A stretch of 64,000 bases of DNA from Ichthyophis bannanicus (taxonomy: Eukaryota > Chordata > Amphibia > Gymnophiona > Ichthyophiidae), in contig CM066033.1 of NCBI GenBank assembly GCA_033557465.1, positions 1,358,645,834-1,358,709,833 of the forward strand, in the 5' to 3' direction. Shown here piece by piece: positions 12,147 to 23,821 of the stretch (the stretch's first letter is position 1; each line of letters begins with the position of its first letter). The position numbers were made by a program, and so were the translations under genes. The notes below the pieces were generated by a model. The model searched no databases. It saw only the letters and a program-made list of their open reading frames with translations, and was not told the DNA's origin.

Positions 12147-12330
12147 GGGGTGATAAGTCTCTGGCCTTGTAACGAAACAGAAAGCTATGGGCACACTTCA
12201 GTTCGGAGGTCCGAATGATCCCTCTGATACCAAATAAAACGAAACTGCAAGAGGGATCATTCGGACCTCCGGAACTGAAGTATGCCCGTAGCTTTCTATT
12301 TCGTTAGAAGGCCGGATACTTATCAGCCCC
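12147..12330. mobile_element. Palindromic MITE upstream of PRDM13
   Basis: Arms of about 80 bp (12147-12225 and 12250-12330) are inverted repeats around a 24-bp spacer. The inner arms, ending GAATGATCCCTCT, match almost perfectly. The outer ends read GGGGTGATAAGT against the complement of ACTTATCAGCCCC. There is no coding content and no further copy in the window. The class is unknown. Confidence 0.8.
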
Positions 12331-15300
12331 TCATTACACAATTAATTTTAGCCAACCGTTGCTTGACAATATTTATATGAAATTCTTCCTTATACCATAA
12401 AGGCATCTGTGTCATTATAACGCTAGTGGTAGCAGGGAGAGAGATTAGATCAGAAGAAGCGGACACCTTTCAGACTGAAGGGGCCAAACAAACCAATCTC
12501 TGCCCCGCCCCCCGGCCCCCGGCCCCCTCCCCCCCCCCCCCCCCAGCTCCCTAGTTGTTGATGCTGCGTTGAGCAAAATGTTGGTAGAACCATGCTGCAA
12601 GCGCTATACTGGTGGATTCCGCTGACTATGCTTCGCATGAGTTGAAAGTTGTATTTAATACAAAAAGAAGCAAAAGTAGCATTCCTGATCAGAATTTGCA
12701 TTTAGCTATAAAGCAAAGAATTGCCTAACAAATTACCTAGAAGACATTTGAAAGGGGGACACTTGAGTGAGCATGGACTCTCTGGGATTTCCCCGACTCC
12801 GCTAAGAAATTGCAAAAAGCTGGAGCGCAGCAGTTTAAGGGGAAAGCTGCAAGCGGTATACTGAGTCATCCCCTCCCGAATTGATTAACGACAGGCACAG
12901 CGATGCAAGCGAGGGATCCGTTTTCCCCAGGGCCTGCCCAACCATTCTGCAAACTAGGCGGTGGCCTAGGACTGCCTCCTCTGACGGAGCGGCAGTCAAA
13001 GCAAAACAATAGATCCCGACGTCCAGACCAGCTCAAAGAACCAGCAGCAAATTCTTTCACCCGCAGGGAGAGCGGGCGCGCACATACAACCAAAGCAAAG
13101 TTTAAGATCTACAAGCACGACGTCCAATAATGCAATTTTACAGGTTTGTTGTTGGAAGGGTGACGATCCGATGATCATCGCTGTTGAGTTTAATTTTCGA
13201 AATCTGGAGGGGGAGCGCTGTAAGGCTGTAAGGTTTGACTTGGGCACCCATTTTGTCATGAGTGCGCTCTCTTAAGTTTGCCCTTGGGAGGGAGCAATAG
13301 AAAGAGATATAGGCTTGGCTGGAACAGGCGCTGAAAACCTGAAGATGACCCCTTTGATCGGCAGCCTCAATAGTAAGGAGAAACAGGATGCACAAAAACT
13401 AAAGGGCGGCAGTAAATTGAAGCCATGAACGTGTCTCTATAACCTCTAGCCTGCCGACTTCAGGATGACACCCCGCTTAAATGACAAGACTAGAGGGAGA
13501 CGTAAAGGTACCCCTACTGCTGCGTTGGGGCAGCTTCTCTATCCCCTCCTTAATGAGTCAAAAAGCGTGAACGACACGCGAACAATTTTCTCAAAAGAAG
13601 CATGTAAAGACTGACTGCGAGGAAAGTTATTTATTAATATGGCCAATTGTGACTGGTTCCCATCCACCGTGGAAAGAAAAGCCCCTACTCTGGGACCATT
13701 CACACCAGCTATCCAATTTTTATTCTGTCCTGTGGCTCAAAGTTGAAGTTCTCCAAGTGAAATAAATTGGCCACAAAAGAGGAAAGGAGCACATTTTCTT
13801 TTGATTTTTCTTTCCCTAAAAAGCAAGGGTGAAACCAATCTAATGTGCCCACTGGAGCAAGATAGGGCCTGAAAGGCAGGGTGTTAAAAGTAAAGCAGTG
13901 TTTGGAGCAAATGGGTTGGAAAATTAAATGAAATTAAATAGCTTGAACGACCGTATTGTCCCTTATTAAAAAGACACATTAATTACATGGTTTCAGCTTT
14001 ATCCCGAGACAATGTTTAGACTCAATCAAAACATTCCACTATGGCTTTTATAGACTTAAACTGTGTTTCCAGGGACTCAATTAAACGCGAAATAACTTCG
14101 GCACAGAGATAACTTTGATAAAAGATATTTTAGCAGTCAGGCCTTATTTATGCCCACCGCTGAACTGCCAGTGCCCCGGAGTAACACTTTGGCACACTGT
14201 TCTTTTTCCATTTAACAGGTTACTCCATAATGAGGCATGAATGTTGACGAACACTTGCACCGAGCAATACCCCACCAGGGAGCTCCATTCAACCCACCCC
14301 ACTGCTCGGCTAAAGATTACATTCAAACCAGCATGAATGCCCTGTATGCAGGGGATAAATTCATCACATCCAGGGGAAATACACTGACCCATTAACAAAA
14401 AAAAAAAAAAACGCTGCCAATATTCTCAAATTCAAATGGAAGGAGAGGGCATTCCTAATTGGACCTAGCCATACATTTAAAAACCTGGAGCTCGAGAAGA
14501 CGCACGGCCTAGGGACAGAGTTTAAGTACTTTTGACCTAGAGAATTCTTTTTGCTGCGTGGGCTCGTTTTCGGGAAGAAAAGACAGATTTCACGTCTTGG
14601 GTTCCAATGTTTAGAGAAATAACAGATAGTTTACAAATTCAAGGGCAAACGGACTGCGCGTGAAGCACTAACGCGAAACTCGCCAACAAGAGATCACACA
14701 CGCGTATAAGCGTATAGGCGTTTAAGTCACCCATGACTTTATTTTTCCACGGATTTTTACTGAATCTATTGGGTTGGGCGTGGCGGTCGTTGATGCCGCG
14801 TTTTTGTGTCCGTGGAGGCCTCCTGGGCCCGTTTATTTATGTATTTTTTGTAATGTAAGGATGCTAAGTATAGTTCGGAAACGTATTTCTAAATCTGCCC
14901 CGCCGCTTTTGTCTTCGTCTGCGCGCCCTGCTTGTCCGCAGAAGGCACATTCTGACCAGCTGCGCCGTGTCTATGAGATGCGGGTGGGATATTAAGGCAG
15001 CCTTTGAATAGTAATTAAGGTTCTATGGGAATCCCACCAGATGACATGATTACAATTTGGAAATCTTATTATTAATTGCAAGGCTCATTCGAGGTCGCCT
15101 CCAAATGCATTTGTGCTAGTTGAAACTGCCAGAACTTCCTTAGAGGGGAGAGGAAAAAAAGACTAAAAAAAAAAAAAAAGTCTTTCATTGGAAGCGGTAC
15201 TTGGCATAAGTATTCAAAGCCCGTGTTAAAAGTTGCCTTTTAGCCGGATCCCTTCACAAATTCTTTGGCTCCTCCGGTTGACATGGCGCAAATAAAAAAA

Positions 15301-17789
15301 AGAAAAAAAAAGAGCGTGTTGCTGAATTGAAAAGTTTCGGTGCACCTTATACATTCATACCTTTTCTCCCTCCGTCGCCGGAGAATGGGCCACTCACTCA
15401 ATTCGATTTTCCTTGCTGATGGGCACATTTAGGAGCGATTCTATTTGCGAAGTTCATTCCTAGGCAAATGCATTGAAGGGCTGATTGCGATGAATAGGAC
15501 CGTGTGTCAGCCGCCTCTAATTGGGATTAAAGCACTTAGGAACATATGCATAGAGTGACAGAAATTCTCAGGTCCCATTGTCCCGGGACTTCCACCCGCT
15601 TGGACACTCCTCCTGGAAGGGAGATTTAGAAAGATTTGCAGCGAAACCAGGGCCATAAAAGAGATTCAGAAAACGGCCGGGCCAATGGCTCTGTGTGGGA
15701 CTGCCAGGGGAGAATGATGAAGGGGCATGGATGTCTGAAGCAGCTCGTAAAAAAAAAAAAAAAAAAGAAACCGAGAATGGGACATTTACTTTGCATCGTC
15801 AAGAGAAAGATTGAAAAGGCTCTCTCGCCCTTTTTCTCTTTCAGATTAGTCAGGAAACTCCCCGGATTTGGTTCCCCCCACACCCCTCTTGAAAATGCGG
15901 ATTTGAATAACCGAATTTAAAAACTGAAGGTCCGCTGGAATATGTTAAATGTTTCGCTGTATAAAAGTGCAATCTGTTTCGAACCACTTTCCCTTTCGGA
16001 GCCAACGGAGGGGAAATCTTTTACCAAATCGGGCCCATGGGTTACATGTTAAACGCAGAACTTCTATCTGGGGGTGTTACGCATCTATTTTATTAAAAAC
16101 ATATTCTTGACGTATAGGGGGTGCAATATGCCTACAGAGACACGTCTGGGTGATCTATGACATAAAGAGCTTGATTTGGCAAATTCTTTCCCCATTTTCC
16201 TAGAAAGGGAAAGCAGTCTGCAAACAGATTGCAGACGAAGTTATTTTTGCCAGCCTCAATGCTCGTGCCAAGGTAAACGGAGATGGTCTAGTGCAAGAAG
16301 GGAAAAGTCGGGGTGCACTCCGGTTCTCAGGAAAGAGCCCTCGATTTTTGCTACGGACCTGTGCTTTTCCTTTAAGATAAAACATATAGAAAAGTCACTT
16401 TCCTTCCGGCACCAGCAGCTTCCTGGCACAGTTCCTTAAGGGGTTTCCACACGGGACGCCCCACCACTGCCGTTCATTCGGCCACATTCTCTGCTGTGCT
16501 GCCAGATTCTTCCCAGAAACGGACAAACGTCTTTGTCGCGCGTTTCATTGCCCGGGCCCTGTACGTTCCAAGGATCTTTTTCTATAATTCCAGCTGATCA
16601 CCGCGCTGCTGAAGTGAGCTATACTCTCCCCGTTAGGCTTTCGTTTGTCACATAAAAGCAGCTTAAGTCAGGCCATGTTCCAAACTTGCATCAGATGGGC
16701 AATTGTATTAGCTTGGAGGGGACAGTACAAATGATAAAGGCAAAGACCTTTGCGGTAACCCTCTGCTTTTGGTGTGGACTGCTTGACTGAGACCTCTCCC
16801 CCCCCCCCCCCCCCCATGCAAGATGCACGCATATATTCTGGTCACTTTACAAGTCCCACATGCGCATAATTGTTCACCGATTTTCATAAGTCACCCGAAT
16901 CTGGAAATGGATAGGCTCTTGAATCGATTAGGGTGTCTTTGTGAACTTAAAAGACCATGTCCGTATCCGTGGACACAGGCTGGGAGAAACTCGTTTGAAC
17001 GATAGGCCCTTTATTACAACTATCTGGACGGACCCTGCACTGCTGCAGAAGGACCAGACGGGGTATTTTTGCCTCTGGACGTAGCCAGGATTCAAAATCA
17101 GAAAGCGTCAGCCTGCAGAAAAGTTGCGTTTCCAAGCAATGCAAAACTGAGGCCTTTTTTTTGGATTCCGTTTGCTTCAAACTCAGAGGACGCATCAGTT
17201 TTCCTAATTCAGCCTGGAATATGTTGAAAAAGAGCTGAACTTAATTTCTGAACTCAAAAGGTTTGTTTCCAACTTTTGAAATGCTGAACCGTGCAAATCC
17301 CCCAAGAAACCTCGAGCTGAGTTTGCCATAACTGTGCTTCAAAACCTATCAATGTGTAAAAGGAGAACCTAAAATGAAAGGTTTGTGCCTTGGAAGTCAT
17401 CTCGTCACCCAGCGAAATAAACCTCTTTCCGCTGCAGGCCAACCAGGTCCTTAAATGCACCGGGACTTAGGCTGGAGGCTGCAACTTTCCTGCAATACCA
17501 AAAGTGACCAGAAAGGGGGCACTGCCCATATATGGACAGCGGAATGAGGTAGGCCACGGAGGCCATGGTTCCCCCACCAATATTTTGCCCAGCACAGTAG
17601 CAAGAAAAGAGAGCTTGGGTGCAGGGCTGGAGATTGGCTTGTTTGGCCCCTGCAACCAATAAGGTGCTCCGCTGCCCCTGGTACCGCCCAGTAAGGAGTG
17701 ACTCCGGAGCGAGTGATGCAATCGGGAAAGAGAAAGGAGTTGAGAGAAAGCCAAAGTTTGGAGTTTCAAAGGCTGAAGCAGGAAGTCAA
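12331..17789. promoter_or_regulatory. Repeat-poor PRDM13 upstream interval, candidate regulatory DNA
   Basis: About 5.4 kb lacks recognisable transposon ends or coding frames, in strong contrast to the rest of the window. It has many TAATTA-like homeodomain-type cores and AT-rich runs, for example around 13620-14400 and 15010-15140. In human the matching interval between PRDM13 and CCNC carries the regulatory changes behind North Carolina macular dystrophy. Calling enhancers here is inference, since only cross-species alignment can show conservation. Poly-C (16797-16815) and poly-A (15164-15179, 15750-15766) tracts are also present. Confidence 0.45.
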
Positions 17790-17955
17790 CAGAGTTACTT
17801 ACCTGTAACGGAGTTCTCTGTGGACAGCAGGATAAGTCAGTCACACCTGGTGACGTCATCCGACGGCGCCATGACGGAAGTGCTCTCTAGCTCAGAAGCT
17901 TCTGAGCATGTGTGAGGTGGTCCCACCTCCCCGGTCCGCCCCTAGCCCGACCAGT
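17790..17955. repeat. DIRS left inverted terminal repeat
   Basis: It is inverted relative to 23822-23967. The shared part runs from about AGCAGGAT through GGTGACGTCATCCGACGGCG to CTAGCCCGACCAGT. The outermost bases (TTACTTACCTGTAACGGAG) differ from the right terminus and are mirrored only in the internal complementary region, as expected for DIRS. Confidence 0.9.
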
Positions 17956-18028
17956 GAGTGATTAGCTGTGCCCTGAGGCTAGGGTGCGGACCGCGCAGGC
18001 CACCCTCAGAGGGGAGGTGGGTGGGATT

Positions 18029-18127
18029 GTGTGGCTGACTTATCCTGCTGTCCACGGAGAACTCCGTTACAGGTAAGTAACTCTGTTTTCTCCTAGGACA
18101 AGCAGGATGTGTCAGCCACACCTGGTG
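18029..18127. repeat. DIRS internal complementary region
   Basis: The first half (about 18029-18084) is the reverse complement of the left terminus. The second half (about 18085-18127) has the sequence of the complemented right terminus. The two outer ends are thus joined head to head here, which is the template used to rebuild both termini during circle formation. Confidence 0.9.
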
Positions 18128-18464
18128 TCTCCCAAGCTACCTGTTTAGCGCTGTGGCTGAGGGGGGCATGTGACAGGATACCAAACAGTGTGGAACACAA
18201 CTGAAGGAGGCATGCAAATAAGAACAATCGTTTATTGTGCAACTAACTGCATATAGCATTAAAGTGCAGAACATTCAGGCAATCTGCCGTGAGGTAGAAC
18301 AAGATCAACTGTGCAAGCATGCAATGAGGTAGAACATCAAGTGTAATCTAACAAACAGTGCAACGGAACATCAACTGTGCAACTAGCGTTGTGCAAATTA
18401 CAACTAATCAGGATGCAAGTCCATATGGGCTACCCCTTTCAGCACCAGGGTAGAGGCGTATGAG

Positions 18465-19535
18465 TCACTGTCCCGTGGGCTGGGACTTGGTTGGTTCCTC
18501 TGGCAGAATCCAAGCCATGGTGGACGCTGCTACCGTAGATAGGATTGCTCGGCCAAATGAGCTGTCAGCCTCCGCCTGTAGGTCTAGGCAGTAGTGCTTC
18601 TGGAAGGTGAGTTGCGAGGACCAGGTAGCGGCTTTGCAGATCTCGCTCACTGGGACCTCCTGCGCACTGGCAAGGGAAGTGGCTAGGGCACGGAGTTGGT
18701 GTGCGCTCGCCTTGTTCACTGGATGTGTGCCTGCCTTTTGTAGGCAGTAGGCGACGCAGTCGGATATCCAGTGGGAGAGTGTGCGCTTGGTGACGGGCCG
18801 CCCCGGTCTGTTGGGGTCGAAGGACACAAAGAGCTGGGTCCCCTGACGGATGGCGGACGTCCTGTCGATATAGATGCCCAGGGCTCGGACGCAATCCAGT
18901 GAGTGGAGTCGCTGTTCCTCTGGTGACCCGTGAGGGGCAGGGAAGAAGGAGGGCAGTTCCGCCGACTGGTTGACGTGAAAAACAGAGGCGACCTTAGGGA
19001 CAAACTTCGGGTGTGTCCGGAGAGAAGCCCTGTTGTGGTAAATCTTGGTGTACGGGGGGTGAGCCACTAGAGCCTGCAGCTCACTAACCCTCTTTGCAGA
19101 TGTGATGGCGATGAGGAAGAGTGTCTTCCAGGACAGGAATTTCCCTCCCGCGGAGGACAGGGGCTCGAATAGCTCCTGTGTCAACTGCTGGAGGACAATG
19201 TTGAGGTCCCAAGAGGGAACAGGTTTCTGAACCGGGGGCTGCAAATTCCTGAGACCTCTCATGAAGCGGGTCACGATGGGAAGGGCGGCTATGGAGCCCG
19301 TGGGTGAGTTGCTTCGCAGTTCGTGCAGGGATGCAATGGCTGCGAGGTGTATCTTGATGGACTGTGGCTTCAAGCCTAGGCTGAAGAGAAAGGAGAGGTA
19401 CTGTAGTACCGTAGGAACAGGGCAAGAGGCTGGTGGGACTCCTTGGCCTGCGCACCAGATACTGAAACGTTTCCACTTAAGACTGTATGACTTTCTAGTG
19501 GAAGGCCTCCTGGATGCCAGGACAATCCATTGCAC
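18465..19535 (-). CDS. DIRS tyrosine recombinase
   Basis: The open frame has 356 codons; its first codon is GTG, so the true start may be further up or made by readthrough. This enzyme integrates the circular DNA copy. A core-binding N-terminal part (ASRRPSTRKSYSLKWKRF onward) precedes the catalytic domain. Visible candidate catalytic residues are Arg in SAKRVSEL, the H-x2-R box in SAHQLRALATS and the final Tyr in FQKHYCLDL. The length is normal and there are no internal stops. It overlaps the end of the RT frame region by position only (19565 lies just upstream on the minus strand). Confidence 0.92.
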   Translation of the reverse strand: MQWIVLASRRPSTRKSYSLKWKRFSIWCAGQGVPPASCPVPTVLQYLSFLFSLGLKPQSIKIHLAAIASLHELRSNSPTGSIAALPIVTRFMRGLRNLQPPVQKPVPSWDLNIVLQQLTQELFEPLSSAGGKFLSWKTLFLIAITSAKRVSELQALVAHPPYTKIYHNRASLRTHPKFVPKVASVFHVNQSAELPSFFPAPHGSPEEQRLHSLDCVRALGIYIDRTSAIRQGTQLFVSFDPNRPGRPVTKRTLSHWISDCVAYCLQKAGTHPVNKASAHQLRALATSLASAQEVPVSEICKAATWSSQLTFQKHYCLDLQAEADSSFGRAILSTVAASTMAWILPEEPTKSQPTGQ

Positions 19536-19564
19536 CTCTGCGGGTAAGTGGAGGTCGTGGAGGC

Positions 19565-21379
19565 TTACCCTTTCAGCCTCCAGGCTGTCAGTGCAAGAGT
19601 CTGGAGGTTGGGGTGCCAGGTTTTGCCGTCATTCTGGGTGAGCAGGTCCGGTCGTAGCGGTAATCGGATGGGAGGTTCTTGTGAAAGCTGCAGCAGCAGG
19701 GAGAACCACATCTGCCGTGGCCAGTAGGGCGCAATCAGGATGATGTGCGCCTTGTCGTTGATGATGCACTGTATGGTGGCTGTCAGGAGGGGGGTTGGGG
19801 GGAAGGCGTAAGCCAGTCCCCAATCCCCCCAGGGTACGGCAAATGCATCGGAAGCCACTCTCAGAGGCGACGGGCGTTTTGAGCAGAAGAGGGGGCATCT
19901 GGAATTGACCTCGGTCGCAAAGAGGTCGATCCGTGGATTCCCCCAGTGTTGGAAAAGGGACTCCGCCACTTCCTCGTGAAGCGTCCACTCGTGAGGTTGG
20001 AGCTGCCTGCTCAGTCTGTCCGCTAAGGCGTTCTGGTCTCCCGGGAGGTAAGTCGCTTGTAGAAGGCAGTTGTTGGCTAGGGCCAAGGACCATGTCTCGA
20101 GTGCCTCCCTGCATAGAGGACGGGAGCCCGTACCCCCTTGCTTGTTGATGTAGAACATTGTCACCTGGTTGTCTGTCTGAATCAAGACTGACTTCCCAGC
20201 TAGGTGGGGCATGAAGTTCTGGAGGGCATACTTTACCGCCCGGAGCTCGAGAACGTTGATGTGGAGGGATTGTTCCGCTCTGGTCCAAGCTCCTTGTGTG
20301 CTGAGGTGCAATAGGTGGGCTCCCCATCCCATGGAGGAGGCGTCCGTGGTCAGGATGAGCTGATAGCCGCAGGGTTGCAAGCTCTTGCCTACGGCGAGAT
20401 TGGCTGATACCATCCACCAACGTAGGCTCTGGGTTACCATTGGTTTGTTCGGGATGAGGGTGGTGAGTGGTTGAGACAATTGCTTCCAGTGTGCGCGCAG
20501 GTGCCACTGGAGTGTGCGCATGCACAATCTGGCCAATGGCAGGACCAATGTCATCGCTGCCATATGACCCAGAAGGCGCAGGATGTCGTGGGCCTTGGTC
20601 TGCTTCGCGGTTGATACCTTCTTGGCAAGGTGGATGATGGTCTTCCGCCGGTGCTCGGGAAGGAAGGCCTTGGATGCAGTTGTGTCGATTATCGCCCCGA
20701 TGAATTCTGTGCGTTGAGTGGGATCTAACCGAAACTTCTCCTTGTTGAGTAAGAAACCCAGCCTGGTCAGCAGGGTCGTCGTTGCTCGCACTGCTCTCCT
20801 GAGCTCAGGGGCGGAGGGTGCTGATAGCAGCCAGTCGTCCAGGTAGGGAAAGATGGCGAGCCCTTGTCTGCGTAGGTGTGCAGCGGCCACTGCTACGCAC
20901 TTCGTGAAGACTCTGGGTGCCGGGGAGAGTCCGAAGGGAAGCACACGATATTGGTAGTGGCAACCCAGTGCTATGAACCTCAGGAATTTCCTGTGAGAGG
21001 AGTGGACTGGAATGTGGGAGTAAGCGTCCTGCAGGTCCAGAGTAGCCATCCAGTCCCCCGCTCTGATGAGGGGAAGGATGGAGTTCAGCGAGTACATTCT
21101 GAACTTCTCCTTCATGAGGAAGTTGTTCAGTTTGCGGAGGTCCAGAATAGGGCGGAGGCCCCCGGACTTCTTGGGAATAAGGAAGTACCGGGAGTAGAAG
21201 CCAGTGTTGATTTCAGTGGAGGGAACCGCTCGATAGTCTGTGTCCTGATGAGTTGCTGCAGAAGGCTTGAGAGGGCAGCTTCCAGATGCAGCGGAGGCTG
21301 GCTGGTAGGTTGCGTGCGCTGCCACGGTGGGGAGGAGAACCATAAGCGGTAACCCGACTGGATAATCTGGGTGACCCAC
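19565..21379 (-). CDS. DIRS reverse transcriptase, RNase H and methyltransferase-like domain
   Basis: The RT core begins near FYSRYFLIPKKSGGLRPILD and includes LDLQDAYSHIPVH and the catalytic box FPYLDDWLL. RNase H follows, with LTTDASSMGWGAHL, a Glu in LELRAVKYAL and an Asp in IQTDNQVTMFY. The last part, from IDLFATEVNSRCP to the end, corresponds to the N6-methyltransferase-like domain found in DIRS pol. The first 50 or so residues of this frame are not RT-like; the real N-terminus lies in another frame (see 21127-21693), so a frameshift sits near 21215-21245. Confidence 0.9.
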   Translation of the reverse strand: MGHPDYPVGLPLMVLLPTVAAHATYQPASAASGSCPLKPSAATHQDTDYRAVPSTEINTGFYSRYFLIPKKSGGLRPILDLRKLNNFLMKEKFRMYSLNSILPLIRAGDWMATLDLQDAYSHIPVHSSHRKFLRFIALGCHYQYRVLPFGLSPAPRVFTKCVAVAAAHLRRQGLAIFPYLDDWLLSAPSAPELRRAVRATTTLLTRLGFLLNKEKFRLDPTQRTEFIGAIIDTTASKAFLPEHRRKTIIHLAKKVSTAKQTKAHDILRLLGHMAAMTLVLPLARLCMRTLQWHLRAHWKQLSQPLTTLIPNKPMVTQSLRWWMVSANLAVGKSLQPCGYQLILTTDASSMGWGAHLLHLSTQGAWTRAEQSLHINVLELRAVKYALQNFMPHLAGKSVLIQTDNQVTMFYINKQGGTGSRPLCREALETWSLALANNCLLQATYLPGDQNALADRLSRQLQPHEWTLHEEVAESLFQHWGNPRIDLFATEVNSRCPLFCSKRPSPLRVASDAFAVPWGDWGLAYAFPPTPLLTATIQCIINDKAHIILIAPYWPRQMWFSLLLQLSQEPPIRLPLRPDLLTQNDGKTWHPNLQTLALTAWRLKG

Positions 21380-21693
21380 TGGTCCGTGGTGATTTCCTGC
21401 CAGGTCGACAGGAAGTTGGACAAGCGGCCTCCCACCGGCGGGGCAGATGGGACACTTGTGCCCAGCCAGAGTGAATTGTCAGAAGGAGGACGTGTTCTTA
21501 CCGGACTGCGGAGGGTTTGCTTGCTTCTGCTTGCGTTCCCTCTGTGATTGTCTCTGAAAGGACGATTTATTGTAGTTCTGCTTGAACTTCGGGGCTTGCC
21601 ACTGTCGATTGGAGCCATAGTATCTTTTTGACGAGGAAAAGGGCTTGCGGTAATAGCTCCCTTTCTGTGACCAGGAGGGGCGTTCGAGTCCAT
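21127..21693 (-). pseudogene. N-terminal part of DIRS RT, displaced into a different frame
   Basis: From about 21432 down, this frame reads VGGRLSNFLSTWQEITTD and GYRLWFSSPP, the conserved opening of DIRS RT proteins. It loses similarity near 21230, where the RT continues in the frame of 19565-21379. A single-base indel is the simplest reason. The upstream half of this open frame overlaps gag and may be only a shadow. Confidence 0.75.
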
Positions 21694-22270
21694 CCGCCGC
21701 TAACGTTTTCAGAGTGGTGCAGTCCTCTTTTAGGCCGTTCACCGTGTCTGCGACCTTGTCCCCAAAAAGAGAGTCTTCCAGGCAGGGCGCGTCAGCAATC
21801 CTGTCGTGGGTGTTGTCAGACAGACCGGATGCGCGTAGCCAGGCCCAGCGGCGAGCCACAATGGCCGTGCCTGCCGTCCGGATGGCCGTGTCGAAGGCAT
21901 CAAAGGCTGTGCTCATCAGATGTTTGGAGCATTCGGCCAGTTCCTGGAGCGTGGCTGAAGCTGCTGGCTGGGATTGCTTGGGAAGAGTGAGCAGTTGGCC
22001 CTTGAGCTCTGCTAGGAGGGCGTCTTGGAACAACAGGTGCTGGAATTGATGCGCTGATATCTTGGCACCCAGCATCGCTCCCTGGAATACCTTCCGCCCC
22101 AGGTCGTCGAGGAGCTTGGGGTCCCAGCCTGGAGGGTGGGTAGTCTGTGTGCGTGAAGACTTGGATCTCTTGAGCGCCGAAGCTACCACAATGGATTGGT
22201 GGGGCAGCTGGGGCTTGTTAAAGCCAGGCGCCATTTTGGAGGAGGTATTTGCTGTCCAGACGTCTGGCAC
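21479..22270 (-). pseudogene. DIRS gag, C-terminal part (second frame)
   Basis: 263 codons. The segment ARRWAWLRASGLSDNTHDRI and the basic, Gln- and Ser-rich end (RQSQRERKQKQ) are typical of DIRS gag C-termini. It begins inside the last 53 bases of the first gag frame, one base out of register. A frameshift near 22290-22300 probably split what is normally one protein, although a functional overlap cannot be excluded from one copy. Confidence 0.8.
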
Positions 22271-23756
22271 AGGCTTGGCCGGAGGCAGGGGACTGCCAAA
22301 GGATAGATTGCTTGTCCTTGAGTTTCCGGTGGAGGGGGAGAGCCAAGGCCGGTTTGGGGCCGCTGAGGTATTTCATGACCTCTGGATCCTTCTCGTCTGA
22401 GGCTTTGTCCTTGGTGAGACCCAGTTTGGCCACGACCTTCCTTAAGAACTTTGGATAGGTAAGGTCTTCAGGCACCTGCGTCTGCGTCTCCTCCTGTTCG
22501 TTTGGAGTAGACTTGGACGAAGGGGATTCTGGCCCCCCCTCCTTTGCTGCGCTCCCTCCTGAGTCTGGGCCCAGCATAGGAAACGGACTCCGCTCTCTTG
22601 GAGGTGTTTGCTCAGGTGAGACCGGAGAGGGGGATCTATCCCGGGTTACCGCTGGCGGTGGTACATCCAAGGGGGCTGTAGATGTGTTGTCCCAGCATGG
22701 AGGAGCAGTTTGATGCACCAGGCGTGTCAGCAGTTGCAGAATGGCTTCCAAGGTGCTGGATCCTGAAGAGATGTTGCTCCTGTGCCCTCTGCTGGAATGG
22801 GAGCTTGATTGCCTGCTCTTCCTGCGGCCGCGGGAAGACCCACTGTCAGCGCTCACGCTGCTGGACCGGGAATGTCTGTCCCTGTGGCTCCCGCGTTTAC
22901 TTGCACACTCCGCGGGAGCCGCGTTGTCTCTCCTGTGCCTTTTGCTCCTGTGGGCGCTAGAATCGCTCTTGCCGCTATTGCCGCGCCGATGGGAGGATGC
23001 TTCTGAGGCTGTCGGCGTGGCGTTTGTGATGGCTGCGGTGGTGGGTGTCGGCGCGATGCTGTCCTTCGGTGCGGTGATCGGAGCGGTACTGGTTTCCTGC
23101 GTCGGATCCGTGCTCGCTGGCTCGGGGCGAAGGTTGTCAGCGCTGAGGGGAGAGCTGACATCAGCACTGCTGGAGGACCCGCTCCGGCCAATCCAGGTCG
23201 GGAAGGAGTCTCTGGGGGCGGAGCCTGGCGAGGCCACATGGGCGGCGCCATCTTGGCCGTGGTTGCCAGAGCCGCATGGCTGGGGAGAAAGGTCCGAAGA
23301 GCAGCCAGCAGTCGGAGAGCTTACCCTGGGCACCGAGGAGGCAGCAGGGTTGCTGGAGACGCATGGCTGGGGTGAAAGGCCCGATGAGCAGCAAGCAGTC
23401 GGGGGGCTTATCCTGGGCACCGAGGAGGCAGCGGGGGAGGCAGACTTCTCCGTGGGAAGTAGAGCAGCAGAGCCCCGGCCTGCCCGGTGAGAGGCTTTAA
23501 GGGGTGCTTTCCCTTTAGCGGACTTACTGCGCTCCGAGGTGCCGGTCTGATGAGCTTGTTCCGGAGCAGATGAGGTCAGAAAATCTTTCAGCGAGTAGTC
23601 TCTGAGTTTCCGTGCCCTGGGGGACATCCAGGCACAGCTGGAACAGTCATCGACATTGTGAGACGCCCCGAGGCATCTGAGGCAACTCTGGTGAGTGTCA
23701 GTGATATTCATTTTCCAATTGCATCGCGGACACTGTTTAAATCCAGGTTTTGGCAT
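22218..23756 (-). CDS. DIRS gag, N-terminal part
   Basis: 512 codons from an ATG. The N-terminus has a zinc-binding-like Cys cluster (CPRCNWKMNITDTHQSCLRC) followed by SCAWMSPRARKLRDYSLKDF, the standard opening of vertebrate DIRS gag. A long Ser/Pro/Arg-rich middle follows. The region near the stop (KDPEVMKYLSGPKP...) again resembles gag before the frame is lost. The predicted role is nucleic-acid packaging. Confidence 0.88.
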   Translation of the reverse strand: MPKPGFKQCPRCNWKMNITDTHQSCLRCLGASHNVDDCSSCAWMSPRARKLRDYSLKDFLTSSAPEQAHQTGTSERSKSAKGKAPLKASHRAGRGSAALLPTEKSASPAASSVPRISPPTACCSSGLSPQPCVSSNPAASSVPRVSSPTAGCSSDLSPQPCGSGNHGQDGAAHVASPGSAPRDSFPTWIGRSGSSSSADVSSPLSADNLRPEPASTDPTQETSTAPITAPKDSIAPTPTTAAITNATPTASEASSHRRGNSGKSDSSAHRSKRHRRDNAAPAECASKRGSHRDRHSRSSSVSADSGSSRGRRKSRQSSSHSSRGHRSNISSGSSTLEAILQLLTRLVHQTAPPCWDNTSTAPLDVPPPAVTRDRSPSPVSPEQTPPRERSPFPMLGPDSGGSAAKEGGPESPSSKSTPNEQEETQTQVPEDLTYPKFLRKVVAKLGLTKDKASDEKDPEVMKYLSGPKPALALPLHRKLKDKQSILWQSPASGQACARRLDSKYLLQNGAWL

Positions 23757-23821
23757 GGTGATTGTTTGCAGGATGAGAGAGAGAGTAGAATCCGTCTTGA
23801 GGCAAGGGCGGAAGAATTGAA

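Noticed and set aside
16797..16815. Poly-C tract as a regulatory or G-quadruplex site
   Set aside because: Similar runs occur at 3770 and 12528, and simple slippage explains them.
19629..20525. 298-codon minus-strand frame
   Set aside because: It overlaps the RT/RNase H frame in another register and has no domain of its own.
22741..23490. 249-codon plus-strand open frame
   Set aside because: It is the antisense shadow of DIRS gag, which has the family motifs on the minus strand.
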